DNA of 64,000 nt from Nitratireductor alexandrii (GTDB lineage Bacteria; Pseudomonadota; Alphaproteobacteria; Rhizobiales; Rhizobiaceae). Numbering within the stretch: the first letter of the stretch is position 1; every line of letters starts with the position of its first letter. The position numbers and the translations under genes were made by a program. The notes beneath the pieces are model-generated. The model was not told the origin of the DNA, made no database searches, and worked only from the letters and a program-made list of their open reading frames with translations. The stretch lies in NCBI RefSeq assembly GCF_004000215.1, contig NZ_RBVY01000005.1:186001-250000 (forward strand), read 5' to 3'. Positions 52,611 to 61,784 of this stretch are shown in pieces.

Positions 52611-53422
52611 TGGCGAACGTCATCGAGGTCACCGGCAAGCCGCTGCCGCCGCTGCGCGCCTGGCTGAAACCGCATCGCGTGGTGCTGATCGCGATCGCGC
52701 TGGCGCTCGCCGCCTATGCCGGCTGGACCATGCGCTGGGACTGGATTCCCGACTACGCCCCGCTCGCCGTCGAGGGGGTGTGGCGCACGCTGTGGCTGCT
52801 GGTCGTGACCTGCATGCTGGGCTTCGCGCTCGCCGTGCCGCTCGGCCTCGCCCAGGCGGCGGGCCCCGCCTATCTGGCCGGGCCGGCGCGCGCCTTCTGC
52901 ACGGCGATCCGCGGCACGCCGCTGTTGCTGCAATTGTGGCTGCTTTATTTCGGGCTGGGCTCGCTGTTTCCGCAATTTCCCTGGATCCGCGACTCGGAGT
53001 TGTGGCCCTATCTGCGCCAGGCCTGGCCCTATGCCGTGCTGGCGCTGACCATGTCGTTCGCCGGCTACGAGGGCGAGGTCATGCGCGGCGCCTTTGCCGG
53101 CGTGCCGCGCGGACAACTGGAAAGCGCGCGCGCATTCGGCATGAGCCGCTGGAAAATTTTCCGCCGCATCTGGCTGCCGCAGGCGATCCAGCGCGCCTTG
53201 CCGACGCTTGCCGGCGAAACCGTGCTGCAACTGAAGGCGACGCCGCTGGTCGCCACGATCACGGTCGTCGACATCTACGCCGTGTCGAGCCGGGTGCGCC
53301 AGGACACGTTCATCATCTTCGAACCGCTGCTGCTACTGGCGCTGGTCTATCTCGTCATTACCGGGCTGATCGTCCTCGCCTTCCGGCGCCTCGAGGCCCG
53401 CATTCCCGCCAGGCTCGGCTGA
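52610..53422 (+). CDS. ABC amino acid transporter permease (HisM-like)
   Basis: A 270-residue permease with about five helices and the EAA motif GEVMRGAFAGVPRGQLESARAFG preceding the coupling helix. The ATG at 52610 overlaps the preceding stop by one base. With the HisQ-like partner, the ATPase and the binding protein it completes a type I importer for polar amino acids, probably arginine-like given the catabolic genes on the other side. Confidence 0.9.
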   Translation: MANVIEVTGKPLPPLRAWLKPHRVVLIAIALALAAYAGWTMRWDWIPDYAPLAVEGVWRTLWLLVVTCMLGFALAVPLGLAQAAGPAYLAGPARAFCTAIRGTPLLLQLWLLYFGLGSLFPQFPWIRDSELWPYLRQAWPYAVLALTMSFAGYEGEVMRGAFAGVPRGQLESARAFGMSRWKIFRRIWLPQAIQRALPTLAGETVLQLKATPLVATITVVDIYAVSSRVRQDTFIIFEPLLLLALVYLVITGLIVLAFRRLEARIPARLG

Positions 53423-53466
53423 GCGCACGACACCGGTGGGCAACGCGCCGATCGCGATTGCCGGGC

Positions 53467-53501
53467 GAAGAAATTTCTTCTAGTCTTTACCAATTGATAA
53501 A
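53467..53501. promoter_or_regulatory. Two adjacent palindromes upstream of the BMP transporter operon
   Basis: GAAGAAATTTCTTC (53467-53480) is a perfect 14-bp palindrome. TTTACCAATTGATAAA (53486-53501) is a 16-bp palindrome with one mismatched pair. They lie 50-84 bases before the binding-protein start in otherwise GC-rich DNA and are strong operator candidates. Confidence 0.55.
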
Positions 53502-53550
53502 AAATGAGGCGAACAACGCCATCAGGCCCGTAGCAACCAGAGGTGGACCC

Positions 53551-54588
53551 ATGACGAAACTCTCTCCCGGATCAACACGCTCTCTCGTCTCGCGCCGCAC
53601 CGTCTTGAAGGCGGCGAGCGCCACGGCGGTCCTTGCCGGCGCTGCGACGCTGCCGTCGCGCCTGTTCGCCCAGGAACCGGTCAAGGTCGCCGCGATCTAC
53701 ACCGTCCCGGTCGAGCAGCAATGGGTGAGCCGCATCCACAAAGCCGCCAACGCCGCCAAGGACCGCGGCGACATCGACTATGTGTTTTCCGAAAACGTCT
53801 CCAACAGCGACTATGAGCGCGTGATGCGCGAATATTGCGAGGCCGGCCACCAGCTCGTCATCGGCGAGGTGTTCGGTGTGGAGGACGCCGCGCGCACCGT
53901 CGCCGCCGACTACCCCGACACCGCCTTCCTGATGGGATCGAGCTTCAAGCCCGACGACGCCCATCCCAATTTCGCGGTGTTCGACAACTATATCCAGGAT
54001 GCCTCCTACCTGACCGGCATCATCGCTGGCGCGCTGACCAAGTCGAAGAATATCGGCATGGTCGGCGGCTTCCCGATTCCCGAGGTCAACCGGCTGATGC
54101 ACGCCTTCATGGCCGGCGCGCGCGAGATGGCGCCCGACATCACCTTCCAGGTCGCCTTCATCGGCTCCTGGTTCGACCCGCCCAAGGCCAAGGAGACCGC
54201 CTTCGCCCAGATCGACGCCGGCGCCGACATTCTCTACGCCGAACGCTTCGGGGTCTCCGACGCCGCCCAGGAACGCAAGCTTCTGGCGATCGGCAACGTC
54301 ATCGACACCCAGGCCGACTATCCCGAGACCGTCGTCGCCTCGGCGCTGTGGCATTTCGAACCGACGCTCGACAAGGCGATCGCCGAAGTCAAGGGCGGCT
54401 CCTTCAAGGCCGACGATTACGGCATCTATTCCTTCATGAAGCATGGCGGCTGCTCGCTCGCCCCGCTCGGCACCTTCGAGGGCAAGGTTCCCGACGAGGT
54501 GATGGCCAAGGTGGCGGAGACGGAAAAGGCGATCAGGGACGGTTCGTTCACCGTCGAGATCAACGACGAGGAGCCGAAGTCGAGCTGA
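53551..54588 (+). CDS. BMP-family ABC transporter substrate-binding protein, Tat signal
   Basis: A 345-residue basic membrane protein (BMP) family solute-binding protein. The N-terminus has a twin-arginine signal (VSRRTVLKAASATAVLAG), followed by the mature start EPVKVAAIYTVPVEQQW and DNYIQDASYLTGIIAGAL. Close homologues of this group are linked to nucleoside and related compound uptake. AGGTGG lies 5-6 bases before the ATG. It heads an operon with an ATPase, two permeases, a cytosine deaminase-like enzyme and chaC, suggesting a pyrimidine or nucleobase ligand. Confidence 0.9.
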   Translation: MTKLSPGSTRSLVSRRTVLKAASATAVLAGAATLPSRLFAQEPVKVAAIYTVPVEQQWVSRIHKAANAAKDRGDIDYVFSENVSNSDYERVMREYCEAGHQLVIGEVFGVEDAARTVAADYPDTAFLMGSSFKPDDAHPNFAVFDNYIQDASYLTGIIAGALTKSKNIGMVGGFPIPEVNRLMHAFMAGAREMAPDITFQVAFIGSWFDPPKAKETAFAQIDAGADILYAERFGVSDAAQERKLLAIGNVIDTQADYPETVVASALWHFEPTLDKAIAEVKGGSFKADDYGIYSFMKHGGCSLAPLGTFEGKVPDEVMAKVAETEKAIRDGSFTVEINDEEPKSS

Positions 54589-54742
54589 TCGAACGGCCTC
54601 TCCCGCCCGGGAGGGGCCGGAATCGGCTTTTTGCCATCCGCAATCGACCCGCGATCCGGGCGAGGCTCAAGACGCCGCTTCGGCGCTCCTCGTCCGATCG
54701 CTCACAGCGCGACCGGCTTCGCCCCAACGCGGAGAAAGGGTC

Positions 54743-56287
54743 GTGACCGTTGCGACCGGGATCCCGATGACCGCCACACCCGTCCTGCATCTGCACAACA
54801 TCACCAAGCGCTTCGGCCCGCTTGTCGCCAACGACGCGATCTCGCTCGAATTGCGGCGCGGCGAGGTCGTGGCGCTGCTGGGTGAAAACGGCGCCGGCAA
54901 GACGACGCTGATGAACATCCTGTTCGGCCACTATGTCGCCGACGAAGGCACGGTCGAGGCGTTCGGCAAGGCCTTGCCGCCCGGCGATCCGCGTGCGGCA
55001 CTGGAAGCCGGCGTCGGCATGGTCCACCAGCATTTTACCCTGGCCGACAACATGACGGTGCTCGAGAATATCGCGCTCGGAACCCAGTCGTCCTGGTCGC
55101 CGCGCTTCGACCGCGCCACGGCACTCGCCCGCATCCGCACGCTCGCCGCCGATTTCGGTCTCGCCGTCGAACCGGACCAGACGGTCGCAAACCTCACCGT
55201 CGGCGAGCGCCAGCGCGTGGAGATTCTCAAGGCGCTTTATCGCGACGCGCGCGTGCTGATCCTCGACGAGCCGACCGCGGTGCTGACGCCGATCGAAACC
55301 GAGGCGCTGTTTGCGACCCTGAAGAAACTCGTCGCCTCGGGGCTTTCGGTGATCTTCATCTCGCACAAGCTCAACGAGGTGCTGGCGATCAGCGACCGCG
55401 TTCTGGTGCTGCGCGCCGGCCGCCTGTCGGGCGAACGCGAAACCAAGGGCACGACGCGCCAGGAACTGGCCGCGCTGATGATCGGCCAGGAGATCGCTCC
55501 GCCGGCGATCGCGGAGACGGCACCGGGACCCATCCTGCTCGAATGCGAGGCCGTTTGCGCCCCGCCCGCCTCCGGTCCGGTCGGCCTCGACGGCGTCTCG
55601 CTGACGCTGCGCGGCGGCGAGATCGTCGGACTGGCCGGCGTATCGGGCAACGGCCAGACGACGCTGGCGGCACTTCTGTCGGGCATTCACCGCCCGCGAT
55701 CGGGACGATTTCGCATCGCCGGCGAGGCGGTGGAGGCATGGTCGCCGGCGATCGCGCTGCAGGCCGGTGTCGCCCGCATCCCCGAGGATCGGCACGCCGT
55801 CGGCACGATCGGCGACATGAGCGTGACCGAAAACGTCATCGCCGAGCGTTACCGCTCGCCGCGCTTTTCCCGGCACGGCTTTCTCGACTGGGCCGCCGCG
55901 CGCGGTTTCGCCGAGGAGCTGATCCGCGACTACGACGTCAAATGCCCTTCGCCGGAAGCGCGCGTGCGCCTGCTTTCGGGCGGCAATATGCAAAAGCTGA
56001 TCCTCGGCCGGGCGCTCGATCCCGATCCGAAGATCATCCTGGCCAACCAGCCCACGCGCGGTCTCGACGTCGGCGCGATCGCCTATGTGCATCGGAGACT
56101 GCTGGAGGCGCGTGCGCGTGGCGCGGCGGTGCTGCTGATCTCCGAAGATCTCGACGAGATCCTGACGCTCTCCGACCATGTCTGCGTGATGTTCAAGGGC
56201 CGGCTTTCGCCCCCTTCGGCGCGTGGCGAACGCTCGGTGCGCGACCTTGCCGAACTGATGGCCGGCCACGGCATGGAGGCGGCATGA
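54743..56287 (+). CDS. ABC transporter ATP-binding protein with two ATPase domains (BMP importer)
   Basis: A 514-residue fusion of two ABC ATPase domains. The first has Walker A GENGAGKTTLMN, signature LTVGERQRVEILKAL and Walker B RVLILDEPTAVLTP. The second has the degenerate GVSGNGQTTLAAL and LLSGGNMQKLILGRAL with NQPTRGLDVG, as usual for this ribose/nucleoside importer class. The GTG at 54743 follows GGAGAAAGG; an ATG eight codons later is an alternative. It works with the two following permeases and the BMP protein. Confidence 0.92.
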   Translation: MTVATGIPMTATPVLHLHNITKRFGPLVANDAISLELRRGEVVALLGENGAGKTTLMNILFGHYVADEGTVEAFGKALPPGDPRAALEAGVGMVHQHFTLADNMTVLENIALGTQSSWSPRFDRATALARIRTLAADFGLAVEPDQTVANLTVGERQRVEILKALYRDARVLILDEPTAVLTPIETEALFATLKKLVASGLSVIFISHKLNEVLAISDRVLVLRAGRLSGERETKGTTRQELAALMIGQEIAPPAIAETAPGPILLECEAVCAPPASGPVGLDGVSLTLRGGEIVGLAGVSGNGQTTLAALLSGIHRPRSGRFRIAGEAVEAWSPAIALQAGVARIPEDRHAVGTIGDMSVTENVIAERYRSPRFSRHGFLDWAAARGFAEELIRDYDVKCPSPEARVRLLSGGNMQKLILGRALDPDPKIILANQPTRGLDVGAIAYVHRRLLEARARGAAVLLISEDLDEILTLSDHVCVMFKGRLSPPSARGERSVRDLAELMAGHGMEAA

Positions 56288-56353
56288 CGGCATCTCCCCG
56301 CCCCGCGATCGCGCGCGGCGCCCCGCCGCCCGCCGCCGACCACCACAAAGGCC

Positions 56354-57418
56354 ATGGACGCCCTCATCATGCGGCTTGAACCCAAACCCGCGCCCTCGCT
56401 CGCCACCACGCTGGCCTATCCGGCGGGCGCGATCCTGGCCACAATGGCGATCGCCGCCATTTTGGTGCTGGCGGCCGGCGCCTCGCCGCTGTCGGTGTTC
56501 GCGCTGGTGGCCAAAGGCGCGGCCGGCTCGCAATTCGCCCTGTTCGAAACCCTGACCCGCGCCACGCCGCTGATCTTCACCGGGCTTGCGGTCGCGGTCG
56601 CCTTTCGCGCCAAATTGTGGAATATCGGCGCCGAAGCCCAGCTTTACGCCGGCGCCATCATCACCGTCGTGCTCGGCACCGGTGCCCTGCCCCTGCCGGC
56701 GATCGTCCTCATCCCGCTGATCATCTTGGCCGCGATGACGGCTGGCGCCCTGCTTCTGCTCGGTCCGGCCTTCTTGAAAACCCGGCTCGGCGTCGACGAG
56801 GTCGTGACCACGCTGTTGTTGAACTTCATCATGCTGCTCGTGGTCTCCATGCTGCTGGAAGGCGTCTTGAAGGACCCGATGGGGCTCGGCTGGCCGCAAT
56901 CCGAACGCGTGATCGCTGAGGCCCAACTGCCGCGCATCGTCAAGGGCAAGCGCCTGCACTACGGTTTCGTGATCGCCGTCCTCGCCGCGCTCTGGGTCTG
57001 GGTGATCATGAAAAAGACCGCGCTCGGCTACGAGATGCGCGCCGTCGGCCACAACCCCGCGGCCGCGCGTTTCGCCGGCATCCCCGTCAACACGGTGCTG
57101 ATGAAGACGGCGCTCCTGTCGGGGGGCCTGGCCGCGCTTGCCGGCTTTTCCGAAGTGTCGGGGCTGAAGGGCAACCTCACGCTCGATCTGTCGCCGGGCT
57201 TCGGCTACACCGGCATCGTGGTCGCCATGCTCGCCATGCTCAATCCGCTCGGCGTGATCGCCGCGGCGATCTTCGTAGCCGGCATCTTCGTCGGCGCCGA
57301 CGCGATGAGCCGCACCGCCGACGTGCCGAGTTACATCGCCAATGTCATGACGGCGACCGCGCTTTTGACCATGGTCACGGCGATCATGCTGACGCGTTAC
57401 CGCATCCGGTGGAGGTGA
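56354..57418 (+). CDS. ABC transporter permease of the BMP importer (subunit 1)
   Basis: A 354-residue BPD_transp_2 permease with about 9 helices, including FETLTRATPLIFTGLAVAVA and LWNIGAEAQLYAGAI, the typical pair of motifs in nucleoside/sugar permeases of this class, and the YEMRAVGHNPAAARFAGI cytoplasmic loop. The ATG at 56354 gives the full length; an ATG five codons later is possible. It is followed closely by the second permease. Confidence 0.9.
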   Translation: MDALIMRLEPKPAPSLATTLAYPAGAILATMAIAAILVLAAGASPLSVFALVAKGAAGSQFALFETLTRATPLIFTGLAVAVAFRAKLWNIGAEAQLYAGAIITVVLGTGALPLPAIVLIPLIILAAMTAGALLLLGPAFLKTRLGVDEVVTTLLLNFIMLLVVSMLLEGVLKDPMGLGWPQSERVIAEAQLPRIVKGKRLHYGFVIAVLAALWVWVIMKKTALGYEMRAVGHNPAAARFAGIPVNTVLMKTALLSGGLAALAGFSEVSGLKGNLTLDLSPGFGYTGIVVAMLAMLNPLGVIAAAIFVAGIFVGADAMSRTADVPSYIANVMTATALLTMVTAIMLTRYRIRWR

Positions 57419-57420
57419 GC

Positions 57421-58365
57421 GTGATCGAAGCTCTGGAAATCCTGTTCACCGCCTCGTTCTGGGTCGCCGCGATCCGCATCGCCTCGCCGCTGATCTTCGC
57501 CACCATGGGCGAGCTGATCTGCGAGCGCGCCGGCGTGCTCAATCTCGGCATCGAGGGCATCATGGTTGCCGGCGCCTTCACCGGCTGGTTCACCGTCTAT
57601 GCGGGCGGCGATCTGTGGACCGGGATCGCGGTCGCCGCGGCCACCGGCGCCGCCTTCGGGCTGCTGCACGGCACGCTGACCGTGCCGCTCGGCCTGTCGC
57701 AGCACGTGGTCGGCATCGGCATCACCCTGCTCGCCACCTCGCTGACCTATTTTACCTATCGTCTCGCCCTGCCGGAAGTGACCTCGCCGCCGAAAATCGA
57801 CTCGTTCCAACCGCTGGAAATCCCGCTCCTGTCCGACATTCCGCTCGTCGGCCCGGCGCTGTTCGCCCAGACCCCGTTCACCTATCTCGCCTTCGCCACC
57901 GTCGCCGTGGTCGGCTGGGTGCTCTATCGCACGCCGCTGGGGCTGGCCGTGCGCGCCGTCGGCGAAAACCCGGCCGCCGTCGAGGCTCAGGGCATCGGCG
58001 TCACCGCCACGCGGATCGGCGCGGTGATGGCCGGCAGCGCGCTGATGGCCGTCGGCGGCGCCTTTTTGACCATGTCGGCCTTCAACTCGTTCTTTTTCGA
58101 GATGGTCAACGGCCGCGGCTGGATCTGCATCGCGCTGGTCGTGTTCGGCTCCTGGCGCCCGGGCAAGGCGCTGCTCGGCGCGGTGCTGTTTGCCGCCTTC
58201 GACGCCTATCAGGTGCGCCTGCAGCAGGTGACCGGCGGCGTCATCCCCTACCAGCTCTTCCTGATGCTGCCCTATGTGTTGTCGATCCTGGCGCTGATTC
58301 TCGTCGCCCGCCGCGCGACCTATCCCAAGGCACTGATGATTCCCTACCAGAAAGGCGAGAGATGA
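57421..58365 (+). CDS. ABC transporter permease of the BMP importer (subunit 2)
   Basis: A 314-residue permease of the same class (LIFATMGELICERAGVLNLG; IEGIMVAGAFTG; LGLAVRAVGENPAAVEAQGI). The GTG at 57421 has GGAGG exactly 5 bases upstream, within the end of the preceding gene, which is why I prefer it over the GTG four codons earlier. It overlaps the deaminase start by ATGA, so all members of this operon are translationally coupled from here on. Confidence 0.9.
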   Translation: MIEALEILFTASFWVAAIRIASPLIFATMGELICERAGVLNLGIEGIMVAGAFTGWFTVYAGGDLWTGIAVAAATGAAFGLLHGTLTVPLGLSQHVVGIGITLLATSLTYFTYRLALPEVTSPPKIDSFQPLEIPLLSDIPLVGPALFAQTPFTYLAFATVAVVGWVLYRTPLGLAVRAVGENPAAVEAQGIGVTATRIGAVMAGSALMAVGGAFLTMSAFNSFFFEMVNGRGWICIALVVFGSWRPGKALLGAVLFAAFDAYQVRLQQVTGGVIPYQLFLMLPYVLSILALILVARRATYPKALMIPYQKGER

Positions 58366-59657
58366 GTTTCGACCTGATCGTCAAGGGCGGCACCCTGCCC
58401 AACGGCCAAACCGCCGACATCGCGATTGCCGGCGCCAAGATCGCCGCCATCGAGCCCGGCATCACCGCCGAGGCCGGCCGCGTCGTCGAGGCGAGCGGCA
58501 ATCTCGTCGCCCCGCCGCTGGTCGATCCGCATTTCCACATGGACGCCACGCTGTCCTATGGCCTGCCGCGCATCAACGCGTCGGGCACGCTTCTGGAAGG
58601 CATCGCGCTGTGGGGCGAGCTGAAGCCGCTCCTGACCCACGAGGCGGTCAAGGAGCGCGCGCTCGCCTATTGCGACTGGGCGGTTTCGATGGGGCTACTG
58701 GCGATCCGCAGCCATGTCGACGTCTGCGACGACCGGCTGCTTGCCGTCGAGGCGCTGCTGGAAGTCCGCAAGGAAGTTGCACCCCATATCGACCTGCAGC
58801 TGGTCGCCTTCCCCCAGGACGGGTTCTTCCGCTCGCCCGGCGCGCGCGAAAACACGCTGCGCGCGCTCGACATGGGCATCGACGTCGTCGGCGGCATCCC
58901 GCATTTCGAGCGCACCATGGCCGACGGCACCCGCTCGGTCACCGCCCTGTGCGAGATCGCGGCCGAGCGCGGCCTGATGGTCGACCTGCACTGCGACGAG
59001 ACCGACGATCCGCTGTCGCGCCACATCGAGCAGCTCGCCTACGAGACACAGCGTCTCGGCCTCGGCGGCCGCGTCGCCGGCTCGCATCTGACCTCCATGC
59101 ACTCGATGGACAATTATTACGTCTCCAAGCTCCTGCCTTTAATGGCCGAGGCCCAGGTCGCTGCGATCCCCAACCCGCTGATCAACATCATGCTGCAGGG
59201 GCGCCACGACAGCTTTCCCAAACGCCGCGGCCTGACCAGGGTCAAGGAAATGCACGCCCACGGCATCCGCGTCGGCTTCGGCCAGGATTGCGTGCTCGAC
59301 CCCTGGTACTCGCTCGGCACCGCCGACATGCTCGACGTCGCCTTCATGGGTCTGCATGTCGCGCAGATGTCGCATCCCGACGAGATGCGCCGCTGCTTCG
59401 ACATGGTCACCAGCGAGAGCGCGGCGATCATGGGGCTTGACGATTACGGTCTCGCGGTCGGCAAGAAGGCGAGCCTGATCGTTCTCGACGCCGGCGACCC
59501 GGTCGAGGCGATCCGGCTGCGGCCGGAACGGCTATGCGTGGTCGCCGCCGGCAAGGTGGTGGCCGAGCGCGACCGGCAACAGACCCGGCTTGCCCTGCCC
59601 GGCCGGCCGTCGACCGTCGCGCGCCGCCATCGCGCCCCGATCGCACGACAGGAATGA
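58362..59657 (+). CDS. codA: Amidohydrolase, cytosine deaminase-like
   Basis: A 431-residue metal-dependent hydrolase of the cytosine deaminase group. Metal ligands are in VDPHFHMDATL, the Glu/His region is MVDLHCDETDDP and SHLTSMHSMD, and the late Asp is in VGFGQDCVLDPWY. It would deaminate cytosine or a close analogue brought in by the coupled ABC importer. It starts at ATGA with the permease and ends at ATGA with chaC. Other substrates of this subgroup, such as isoguanine, creatinine-like or triazine-type rings, cannot be excluded. Confidence 0.82.
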   Translation: MSFDLIVKGGTLPNGQTADIAIAGAKIAAIEPGITAEAGRVVEASGNLVAPPLVDPHFHMDATLSYGLPRINASGTLLEGIALWGELKPLLTHEAVKERALAYCDWAVSMGLLAIRSHVDVCDDRLLAVEALLEVRKEVAPHIDLQLVAFPQDGFFRSPGARENTLRALDMGIDVVGGIPHFERTMADGTRSVTALCEIAAERGLMVDLHCDETDDPLSRHIEQLAYETQRLGLGGRVAGSHLTSMHSMDNYYVSKLLPLMAEAQVAAIPNPLINIMLQGRHDSFPKRRGLTRVKEMHAHGIRVGFGQDCVLDPWYSLGTADMLDVAFMGLHVAQMSHPDEMRRCFDMVTSESAAIMGLDDYGLAVGKKASLIVLDAGDPVEAIRLRPERLCVVAAGKVVAERDRQQTRLALPGRPSTVARRHRAPIARQE

Positions 59658-60349
59658 CGCGACACCCGCGACTGACCCCGGATCTCGTCCGGCGGGTTCA
59701 CCGCGACCTCGCCGATCCCGGGCCGATGCAGCGGCAAAAATCCGTGCCCAAGAGCTGGTTTGCCGACACCGCGCGATCCCTGCGCGCCGCGCTGGCGCCC
59801 GGCGAGCCGTTGTGGGTGTTCGCCTTCGGCTCGTTGATCTGGCGCGCACCGATCGCCTTTGCCGACCGGCGCACCGGCCTCGTGCGCGGCTGGCACCGCG
59901 CCTTCTGCCTCGGCTGGGATACGCGTTATCGCGGCAATGTCGACCAGCCGGGCCTGATGCTGTCGCTCGACCGGGGCGGAAGCTGCAAGGGCGTGGCGCT
60001 GAAGATCGCGCCGGAACGCCTCGACGCCGACCTCGTCGCTCTGCTCGAACGCGAGCCGCCGATCGTGCCGCGCTGGGTCAATGTCGTCACCGACACCGGC
60101 CCGCTGCGCGCCATCGCCTTCGTCGCCGAACGCGGCTATGCCGGTTATGTCGGCGGCTTGAGCGAAAGCGAGATCGCCGACCGGCTGGCGGTCGCCGTCG
60201 GCTTCTGGGGCTCGATGGCCGAATATCTGCTCAACACGGTCGAGCATCTCGAACGGCTCGGCCTGCACGACCGGCATTTGTGGCGGATGCAGGAACTGGT
60301 GGCGGCACGCATCGCCGCCTTGCCGCAAGACGCGAGAACCGGCCGATGA
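59654..60349 (+). CDS. chaC: ChaC-like gamma-glutamylcyclotransferase
   Basis: A 231-residue ChaC-family protein with the nucleotide-free substrate loop VFAFGSLIWRAP and the block GLVRGWHRAFCLGW. ChaC degrades glutathione to 5-oxoproline and Cys-Gly. Its ATG overlaps the deaminase stop, so it is the last gene of the importer operon, although no biochemical link is evident. It converges on the DUF3095 gene 10 bases away. Confidence 0.85.
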   Translation: MTRHPRLTPDLVRRVHRDLADPGPMQRQKSVPKSWFADTARSLRAALAPGEPLWVFAFGSLIWRAPIAFADRRTGLVRGWHRAFCLGWDTRYRGNVDQPGLMLSLDRGGSCKGVALKIAPERLDADLVALLEREPPIVPRWVNVVTDTGPLRAIAFVAERGYAGYVGGLSESEIADRLAVAVGFWGSMAEYLLNTVEHLERLGLHDRHLWRMQELVAARIAALPQDARTGR

Positions 60350-60358
60350 TGAATGCGG

Positions 60359-61543
60359 CTAATCCCGTCCCTTGATCGCCAGCGCGGCCGTCGTGTAACC
60401 GCCCGCCGCGCCGTCGACGAAATGGACGTGGTCGTCGCTCGTCACCGACGGCACGATGCAGGTCATGATCGCCTCGTCCTGCTCGAACAGGCCGTAATCG
60501 AGCAGGTTCTTGGCCGCCGCCTCGGCCAGCATCGCCTCCAGCCTGTCGCGGGTTTCGGCATCGCAATCGATCGTCATCTTCAGGCCGTCGTCGAACTTGC
60601 GGAAATCGGCGTTGGCGCTGGTCGTCTCGACATAATGGCCCGGATCGAAACCGCCGACCCCGCGCCCAGTCCTGAACAGAAAAAGCGCGAACAGCGTTTC
60701 GGCCAGAAGCCGCAGCTTGTGAAGCATCAACGAGCCGCCGCCGCGCCGGGCGCGCGCTTCGAGCTCCAGTCCGAGCGGCGGCCATTCGAAACCGGGGCCG
60801 GTCACCGGCACCGGGTGGCCGCCGCGCTCCAGCCCGACCGTTAGGGCGATGATCCGGCGCATGGCCTCGGCAACCGCCGCCGCCGGCGCATCCGCTCTGG
60901 GGATCGCGAGCAGCGACAGGATTTTGCCGTGCCGGGACCGCAGCGGCGTCCAGCGGCAGGACAGCCCGTTGAGATCGGGATAATCGCCCTCCGGCGCGGC
61001 GTCGACCCGGTAGTGCCCCCGCTTCATCTCGCCTTCCGCCCAGACCATGCCGCCACCCGAAAACATCGCATAATCGACGCCGGGAGACGGCGCATAGCGG
61101 GCAACGGCCAGCTCGTAGCCGGCCGCGCGGATCGCGCCGACCGGCACGATCGCGCCGCGCATCTCGATGTCGAATTCGCGCCTGGCCCAGCCGATCACGC
61201 GCGCCAGCGCATCACGCGCCCCGTCCAGCCGGTCCGCGCCGAAGCCGAACCCGGCGCCGTCGCCGCCGAACACGAACGGAAAACGCCGCCCGCCGGCCGC
61301 GTTGATCTGCGCGGAGATCACCGCCGCGCCGACCGTGTTGACCACTTTGTAGCGACCGGCCGCGATCAGTTCTGTCGAGCCGACAATATCGGCGGTGCCG
61401 ACGAACCAGTCGTCCGGCACCGGCCGGTAGGCCGCCCCGTCCGCCAGGTCCTCGAAGCCGGCATGAACCGGCAGAGCGTCGTAAAACTCGGAGGGGACCG
61501 CGCCCGCGCCCACCGCGTCGTCACCCGAGGACCGTTCGTTCAT
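60359..61543 (-). CDS. DUF3095 protein with cyclase-like metal motifs
   Basis: A 394-residue soluble protein of DUF3095. The N-terminal half contains VGTADIVGSTELIAAGRY and RFPFVFGGDGAGFGF, which look like the two metal-binding aspartate regions of class III nucleotide cyclases. The C-terminal half has the family block GKILSLLAIPRADAPAA and ends in a domain with FRKFDDGLKMTIDC. Whether it cyclises nucleotides is not known to me. Start at an ATG with no strong ribosome site; nothing clearly co-transcribed. Confidence 0.8.
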   Translation of the reverse strand: MNERSSGDDAVGAGAVPSEFYDALPVHAGFEDLADGAAYRPVPDDWFVGTADIVGSTELIAAGRYKVVNTVGAAVISAQINAAGGRRFPFVFGGDGAGFGFGADRLDGARDALARVIGWARREFDIEMRGAIVPVGAIRAAGYELAVARYAPSPGVDYAMFSGGGMVWAEGEMKRGHYRVDAAPEGDYPDLNGLSCRWTPLRSRHGKILSLLAIPRADAPAAAVAEAMRRIIALTVGLERGGHPVPVTGPGFEWPPLGLELEARARRGGGSLMLHKLRLLAETLFALFLFRTGRGVGGFDPGHYVETTSANADFRKFDDGLKMTIDCDAETRDRLEAMLAEAAAKNLLDYGLFEQDEAIMTCIVPSVTSDDHVHFVDGAAGGYTTAALAIKGRD

Positions 61544-61726
61544 TCGCCATCACCCGCCTTGTTGCCGCGCCATCCAAGCCGGCTCCGCCGCCGCCTTCAA
61601 GAGCGGTTTTGCCGGTTAGACGGTGCGCGGTCCGTTTTGGTTTCAATTCCGGCACCGTTTGGCGAACACGGTTGCGTGTTCGAGACCCGAGCGCCCGGTC
61701 CGCCTTGCGGCGCCGCCATTGACGAA

Positions 61727-61741
61727 TGTAATAACATCACA
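61727..61741 (+). promoter_or_regulatory. Zur-like operator upstream of the Zn/Mn ABC pair
   Basis: TGTAATAACATCACA is a near-palindrome (outer TGT-AT...AT-ACA symmetric) resembling alphaproteobacterial Zur boxes such as GTTATGTTATAACATAAC. It lies 44 bases before the ATPase start. This would couple expression to zinc limitation. Confidence 0.5.
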
Positions 61742-61784
61742 TAACCAGTGGGAATCGGCCGCGGTGCCGAGGATTTCACCGGAC

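Noticed and set aside
54560-57052. 830-residue minus-strand frame opposite the ABC ATPase and permease
   Set aside because: Same reason: mirror frame of coupled transporter genes.
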